Shown in pieces: positions 4,396-7,976 of a stretch of DNA of 7,976 nt; positions within the stretch are counted from its first letter, which is position 1; every line of letters starts with the position of its first letter. The stretch spans positions 1-7,976 of the forward strand of contig BHEQ01000083.1 in assembly GCA_003864535.1 (NCBI GenBank), written 5' to 3'. A program made the translations under genes and the position numbers. This stretch comes from Gammaproteobacteria bacterium (lineage in GTDB: Bacteria; Pseudomonadota; Gammaproteobacteria; Cardiobacteriales; Wohlfahrtiimonadaceae). Below the pieces are notes generated by a model. The model saw nothing but the letters and a program-made list of their open reading frames with translations. It was not told the origin of the DNA and did no database searches.

Positions 4396-6495
4396 ATGAG
4401 CTTAAACAATGACTTTGGCAATCAAGGTCTTGATGAGTTTATTATCGTTGCTAAGGATATGTTAGAAAGTTTATCATCTTCATGGAATACAACTTTAACT
4501 GAAATTGCACTGATTAAAGGTGAGCTTCTTGAAGGCTTATTGCTGATTCATCCTTTATTTATCGATAAAAAAGTCCCGCTTGTTTTAGGTGATCATGTCA
4601 CCCTAGAAGCAGGAACAGGCTGCGTGCATACCGCGCCTGCACATGGTGATGATGATTATAAAATGGGCTTAAAATATAATTTACCGATTAATAATCCAGT
4701 GATGGGGAATGGGGTTTATGCTCCAGATACCCCGTTATTTGCAGGGCAATTTATCCGCAAAGCTGAAGATAATATCATCACCATGCTCAAAGAAACAGGT
4801 GGTTTAGTGCAGATGCGTAAAATCACGCATAGCTTCCCCCATTGCTGGCGCCATAAATCACCAACAATTTTTAGAGCGACGCCACAATGGTTTATAAGCA
4901 TGGAAAACAACGGCTTACGCACTCAAATTCTTAAAGAAATTGATCAGGTTCAATTTACGCCTGATTGGGGTAAAGCACGCTTAGAAGGCATGATTGCTGG
5001 GCGTGGTGATTGGTGTATTTCGCGTCAGCGTTATTGGGGCGTGCCTATTCCATTTTTCTTACATAAAGAAACTGGAGAATTGCATCCTGATACCCAAAAC
5101 CTGCTTGAAAAAGTTGCGTGTAAAATTGAAATATCAGGCTTAGATGGTTGGTTTGAAGCAGATATTAGCGAGTTTTTAAACGCGACTGATGCTAATTTAT
5201 ATGAGAAGAACAAAGATACACTTGATGTGTGGTTTGATTCAGGAACAACTCATTATACTGTATTACAACAACGTGCCGAGCTTAAACAGCCTCAAGCTGA
5301 TTTATATCTTGAAGGATCAGATCAACATCGTGGCTGGTTTAATTCATCAATTTGCTCAGCAACAGCTATGACCGGTCACGCTCCTTATAAAGGCTTATTA
5401 ACGCATGGATTTACCGTGGATCAAAACGGACGTAAAATGTCTAAATCATTGGGAAATGGGGTTGATCCACGCGATGTAATTAAAGAGATGGGCGCGGATG
5501 TTTTAAGATTATGGGTCTCATCTTGCGATTATCGCAGCGAGATTCCTGTTTCTAATGAAATTTTAAAAAGAACCGCGGATATTTATCGAAGAATTCGTAA
5601 TACTTCACGGTTTTTATTAGCTAATATTGCAGGCTTTGATCCAAGTAAAGATGCAATTGCGTTTGATAAAATGCTCCCACTTGATCGCTGGGTGTTAGAT
5701 CGTGCCTTGCAACTGCAAAATGATATAAAACAAGCCTATACCGAATATAGTTTTCATAATGTTTATCAACGCTTACATCATTTTTGTTCGATAGATTTGG
5801 GGAGCTTTTATTTAGATATAATTAAAGATCGCCAATATACTTGCGCGGCAAACTCATTAGCGCGGCGCTCTTGTCAAACGGCTTTATATCATGTTTTAGA
5901 AGCAATGGTGCGCTGGATGGCACCGATTTTATCGTTTACCGCAGAAGAGATTTGGCAAGCAATGCCAGAACAGTCAATGTTAACCCAAGATAAAAAAGCA
6001 CAAAAACGTGAGGCTTCTGTATTTTTAACTCAATTTTATGAAGAGCTCCCCTCTTTAAATCAATTTACACAAGATCAATCTTTTACGCATGATTTTTGGA
6101 ACGATATCCTTGCAGTACGCACGGAGGTTTCTAAGGCGATTGAAGTAGTCCGCGCGGCAGGATCAATAGGATCATCCCTCCAAACAAACGTCACTTTATA
6201 TTTAGATGAGAAACTTTATGCGCATCTTGCCAAACTTGACGATGAATTGCGTTTTGTCCTAATTTGCTCGTATGCAAACATAAAACCCTTATCTGAAAAA
6301 CCTGATAACGCAGAGTTAATCAATCTTAATGAGATTGGCAATTTAGCGATATTAATCAAAGAAAGTACATATAAAAAATGCGAACGCTGCTGGCATTATC
6401 GTGAAGATGTTGGTACGCATACAGATCATCCAACGCTATGTGGACGTTGCATTGAAAACCTAAGTGAAGCTGGGGAAACACGCAGGTTTGCGTAA
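4396..6495 (+). CDS. ileS: IleRS C-terminal reading frame (editing, KMSKS, tRNA-binding and zinc domains)
   Basis: The ATG at 4396 is an internal methionine, not a real start: there is no ribosome site, and family homology continues upstream in the same frame to about 4267, including VVIWTTTPWTLP (from 4309). From 4396 the frame gives 699 residues with the editing-site block HTAPAHGDDDY, RATPQWF, ISRQRYWGVP, DVWFDSG, KMSKS, the helical anticodon domain with FYLDIIKDRQYT and RWMAPILSFTAEEIW, and a CxxC...CxxC zinc ribbon (CERCWHY, CGRC) ending in TRRFA as in gammaproteobacterial IleRS. Confidence 0.7.
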   Translation: MSLNNDFGNQGLDEFIIVAKDMLESLSSSWNTTLTEIALIKGELLEGLLLIHPLFIDKKVPLVLGDHVTLEAGTGCVHTAPAHGDDDYKMGLKYNLPINNPVMGNGVYAPDTPLFAGQFIRKAEDNIITMLKETGGLVQMRKITHSFPHCWRHKSPTIFRATPQWFISMENNGLRTQILKEIDQVQFTPDWGKARLEGMIAGRGDWCISRQRYWGVPIPFFLHKETGELHPDTQNLLEKVACKIEISGLDGWFEADISEFLNATDANLYEKNKDTLDVWFDSGTTHYTVLQQRAELKQPQADLYLEGSDQHRGWFNSSICSATAMTGHAPYKGLLTHGFTVDQNGRKMSKSLGNGVDPRDVIKEMGADVLRLWVSSCDYRSEIPVSNEILKRTADIYRRIRNTSRFLLANIAGFDPSKDAIAFDKMLPLDRWVLDRALQLQNDIKQAYTEYSFHNVYQRLHHFCSIDLGSFYLDIIKDRQYTCAANSLARRSCQTALYHVLEAMVRWMAPILSFTAEEIWQAMPEQSMLTQDKKAQKREASVFLTQFYEELPSLNQFTQDQSFTHDFWNDILAVRTEVSKAIEVVRAAGSIGSSLQTNVTLYLDEKLYAHLAKLDDELRFVLICSYANIKPLSEKPDNAELINLNEIGNLAILIKESTYKKCERCWHYREDVGTHTDHPTLCGRCIENLSEAGETRRFA

Positions 6496-6544
6496 TAATA
6501 AGCTCGTGCTTTTTAGGCTTTATATCTACGCTCTAATTTAATCA

Positions 6545-6582
6545 AGGCAAATATTTACCTAATATTCACATTGTATTTGCCT
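6545..6582 (+). terminator. Perfect 9-bp inverted repeat downstream of ileS
   Basis: AGGCAAATA (6545-6553) and TATTTGCCT (6574-6582) are exact inverted copies around a 20-base loop, 50 bases after the ileS stop. No clear T-run follows, so it may be a weak terminator, a 3'-end stabilising stem, or a binding site. A shorter stem (AAGC/GCTT around TCGT at 6500-6511, followed by TTT) sits directly after the stop and could also help terminate ileS. Confidence 0.35.
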
Positions 6583-6625
6583 AAAGTTTACTTAAATATA
6601 TTACATAAAGATTGTTTTATTTTTA

Positions 6626-6631
6626 TATAAT
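6626..6631 (+). promoter_or_regulatory. Candidate -10 element of pntA
   Basis: TATAAT at 6626-6631, followed by ACGTG, is a perfect -10 consensus 66 bases before the pntA start. No good -35 hexamer is found at the normal spacing, so this is a weak call. Confidence 0.3.
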
Positions 6632-6697
6632 ACGTGATTTTGATACACTGATTATTTGCAGATCTACAGCTTTACTAATTACAAAGGAATGATTTTT

Positions 6698-7798
6698 ATG
6701 ATTACATCTTTATTTGTCTTTAAAGAATCCGCAGAAGGCGAGAATCGCGTTGCCCTTGATCCAACTATCGCTGAAAAATTCTCACGCATGGATTTAGATG
6801 TCACTGTTGAAAATGATTGTGGTGCTAAAAGTTATTTTAATAATGAAAGCTATAATAAAGTGAAAGTTGCAGCTCTAGATTTTAGCAAGCCTGCTCTTTA
6901 TTTAAGTGTCAGCCCACCAAGCGATTCTCTTATTGATAAAATGCAAGCAGGCAGCATATTAGTAGGCTTGCTTAATCCGTATATGAATAAGGATCTGATT
7001 AAAAAACTAGTTGCTAAAAAAATCACCGCTATTGCGATGGAATTAATCCCAAGAATTACCCGTGCACAAAGTATGGATGCCCTTTCATCTCAAGCAGGTA
7101 TTGTCGGTTATGAAGGCGTATTAATGGCTGCAAGTTTAGCGCCACGCTTTTTCCCAATGTTAACTACAGCCGCTGGCACAATTCGCCCGGCTAAAGTTGT
7201 AGTTATTGGAGCTGGGGTTGCAGGCTTACAAGCAATTGCAACCGCAAGACGCTTGGGAGCGCAAGTTGAGGCTTATGATATTCGCCCAGCTGCCAAAGAA
7301 CAAGTTGAATCCTTAGGGGCTAAATTAATCGATACAGGTGTAAATGCTGCTGGAGAAGGCGGCTATGCGCGTGAATTAACCGCGGATGAGATGGCAAAGC
7401 AAGCGAGCGTTTTGAAAACTCATATCGCCAAAGCACATGCAGTGATTAGTACCGCGGCAATTCCTGGGCGTAAAGCACCAATAATTATCACCGCTGATAT
7501 GGTAAGTGAGATGATTCCTGGAGCGGTTATTATCGATCTAGCTGCTGAAACTGGCGGAAACTGTGAGTTATCTAAATGTGGCGAAATCATTCGAGTTGGT
7601 CAAGTTATTATTTCTGCACCAAAAAATGTAGCCTCTTTAGCACCAATTCATGCCTCAGAAATGTACGCTAAAAATATATTTAATTTATTAAGTCCATTTG
7701 TTAAAGATGGCAAGCTTGAATTAGATTTTGAAGATGAGGTTATCGCAAAAAGCTTAGTAACGCATGATGGCAACATCATTCCTGAAAGCTTAAAATAA
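6698..7798 (+). CDS. pntA: NAD(P) transhydrogenase subunit alpha part 1 (NAD-binding domain I)
   Basis: This is the soluble NAD(H)-binding subunit of the proton-translocating transhydrogenase, which moves hydride between NADH and NADP+ at the inner membrane using the proton gradient. At 366 residues it holds domain I only, without membrane helices, as in the split alpha-1/alpha-2/beta type (R. rubrum PntAA is about 384). The N-terminal FKESAEGENRVAL block, the RQD loop RITRAQSMD (R119, Q124, D127, matching R127, Q132 and D135 in R. rubrum), SSQAGIVGYEGV, the Rossmann fingerprint GAGVAGLQA (171-179) and the acidic residue in AYDIRP (D194) are all present. ATG at 6698 is chosen because AAAGGA (6683-6688) is nine bases upstream; the in-frame ATG at 6689 touches that site, and the frame extends further to a TTG at 6656. 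No pntAb or pntB begins within the remaining 178 bases, although these genes usually follow directly. Confidence 0.95.
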   Translation: MITSLFVFKESAEGENRVALDPTIAEKFSRMDLDVTVENDCGAKSYFNNESYNKVKVAALDFSKPALYLSVSPPSDSLIDKMQAGSILVGLLNPYMNKDLIKKLVAKKITAIAMELIPRITRAQSMDALSSQAGIVGYEGVLMAASLAPRFFPMLTTAAGTIRPAKVVVIGAGVAGLQAIATARRLGAQVEAYDIRPAAKEQVESLGAKLIDTGVNAAGEGGYARELTADEMAKQASVLKTHIAKAHAVISTAAIPGRKAPIIITADMVSEMIPGAVIIDLAAETGGNCELSKCGEIIRVGQVIISAPKNVASLAPIHASEMYAKNIFNLLSPFVKDGKLELDFEDEVIAKSLVTHDGNIIPESLK

Positions 7799-7831
7799 CT
7801 GTCTTTTTTATAACTGATTTTTCTGCATTAC

Positions 7832-7887
7832 GCGATATTATTAAAATTCTAATTTACATAAGTAAACTACGCTTTTAATAATATCGC
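7832..7887 (+). terminator. Perfect 15-bp inverted repeat with a nested hairpin, after pntA
   Basis: The arms 7832-7846 (GCGATATTATTAAAA) and 7873-7887 are exact inverted copies. Their 26-base loop contains a second small stem, TTTAC (7853-7857) with GTAAA (7862-7866). It begins 34 bases after the pntA stop. A transcript would fold into a long AU-rich stem; without a strong GC base or clean U-run it may protect a 3' end rather than terminate. Confidence 0.5.
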
Positions 7888-7917
7888 AAGCTTTGATAAA
7901 TCTAATTTATAAAAGCC
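7832..7917 (+). repeat. Dispersed 3'-end repeat element, copy 4
   Basis: The 15-bp inverted repeat (7832-7887) runs straight into the conserved tail 7886-7917. The tail folds as left arm GCTTTGATAAAT, loop CTA, right arm ATTTATAAAAGC (7890-7916), with 11 of 12 pairs and a G-A mismatch at the same position as in the copy at 2079-2140. A degenerate second core, AATTCTAATTTACATAAG (7845-7862), lies in the loop of the inverted repeat, so this copy may be a nested double. It is downstream of pntA, in the same direction. Confidence 0.7.
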
Positions 7918-7976
7918 ATCTAAAATTATTGATTTGTTTATTATCACTCTATATTCTCAATATTTTTATTATTCGT
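7918..7976. other. AT-rich end of window without a gene
   Basis: I see no start codon with a ribosome site and no recognisable motif in these last bases on either strand. Confidence 0.6.

Larger units (their letters stand above)
3563..6495 (+). pseudogene. ileS: Isoleucyl-tRNA synthetase, complete in content but split by a -1 frameshift
   Basis: IleRS charges tRNA-Ile with isoleucine in the cytoplasm and edits misactivated valine. All parts of the class Ia enzyme are here in order: HIGH (residues 66-69), the CP1 editing domain with TTTPWTLP and GTGCVHTAPAHGDDDY, LEGSDQHRGWF, KMSKS (5434-5448), the anticodon-binding domain and a C-terminal zinc ribbon with cysteines at 6379, 6388, 6439 and 6448. 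Adding one base would give about 977 residues, against 938 in E. coli. The reading frame changes between 4246 and 4288; the upstream frame stops at 4286-4288 and the downstream frame is open from 4246 to 6493. No other damage is visible in 2.9 kb. The gene starts with GTG after AAGGA (3552-3556). The usual neighbours ribF and lspA are absent. A sequencing error or very recent mutation is more likely than an old pseudogene. Confidence 0.9.

Noticed and set aside
4716..5371. Three short open frames overlapping ileS (two minus, one plus)
   Set aside because: They overlap strongly conserved IleRS sequence in other frames and have no independent support.
6656..6697. Upstream TTG start for pntA
   Set aside because: There is no ribosome site before it, and the extra residues are absent from the normal PntA N-terminus; the ATG at 6698 has AAAGGA at proper spacing.

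Overview
The window is AT-rich DNA (low GC by eye; not counted) with widely spaced housekeeping genes and intergenic regions full of hairpins, repeats and gene debris. The isoleucyl-tRNA synthetase has the C-terminal zinc ribbon and terminal RxFA ending typical of gammaproteobacteria, and YnfA and a PerM-type AI-2E family protein fit the same group. The low GC, the isolated genes and the decaying fragments suggest a host-associated or otherwise reductive gammaproteobacterium. No genus can be named from this sequence.

Layout. Positions 1-65 look like the 3' end of a plus-strand gene. An unrecognised minus-strand gene (208-852) follows, with its own terminator hairpin and flanked by 14-bp direct repeats. 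Next come an AI-2E family membrane protein (964-2067) and ynfA (2159-2497). The stretch 2498-3562 is accessory. It holds a 7-bp tandem array, a small lipoprotein gene (2747-2989), a truncated second copy of that gene lacking a start codon, and a broken remnant that reads like the N-terminal part of a VirB6/TrbL conjugation-channel protein. The ileS gene (3563-6495) is complete in content but split by a -1 frameshift inside a diverged internal duplication. The NAD(P) transhydrogenase alpha-1 subunit gene pntA (6698-7798) is followed by at least 178 bp without a gene.

The main unexplained pattern is a dispersed intergenic element found four times (97-176 on minus, 2079-2140, 3360-3433 and 7832-7917 on plus). 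Each copy has a stem-loop followed by a palindromic tail with the core AAATCTAATTTATA, and each lies at the 3' side of a gene or gene remnant in the same direction. Two copies carry the same 18-nt stem-loop, and two tails show a paired base change that keeps the stem. This looks like a mobile or spreading terminator-type repeat.

The genes do not form one pathway: ileS serves translation, pntA serves NADPH/proton-gradient exchange, and the two membrane proteins are probably exporters. The lipoprotein plus VirB6-like debris most likely mark a lost type IV secretion or conjugation locus.
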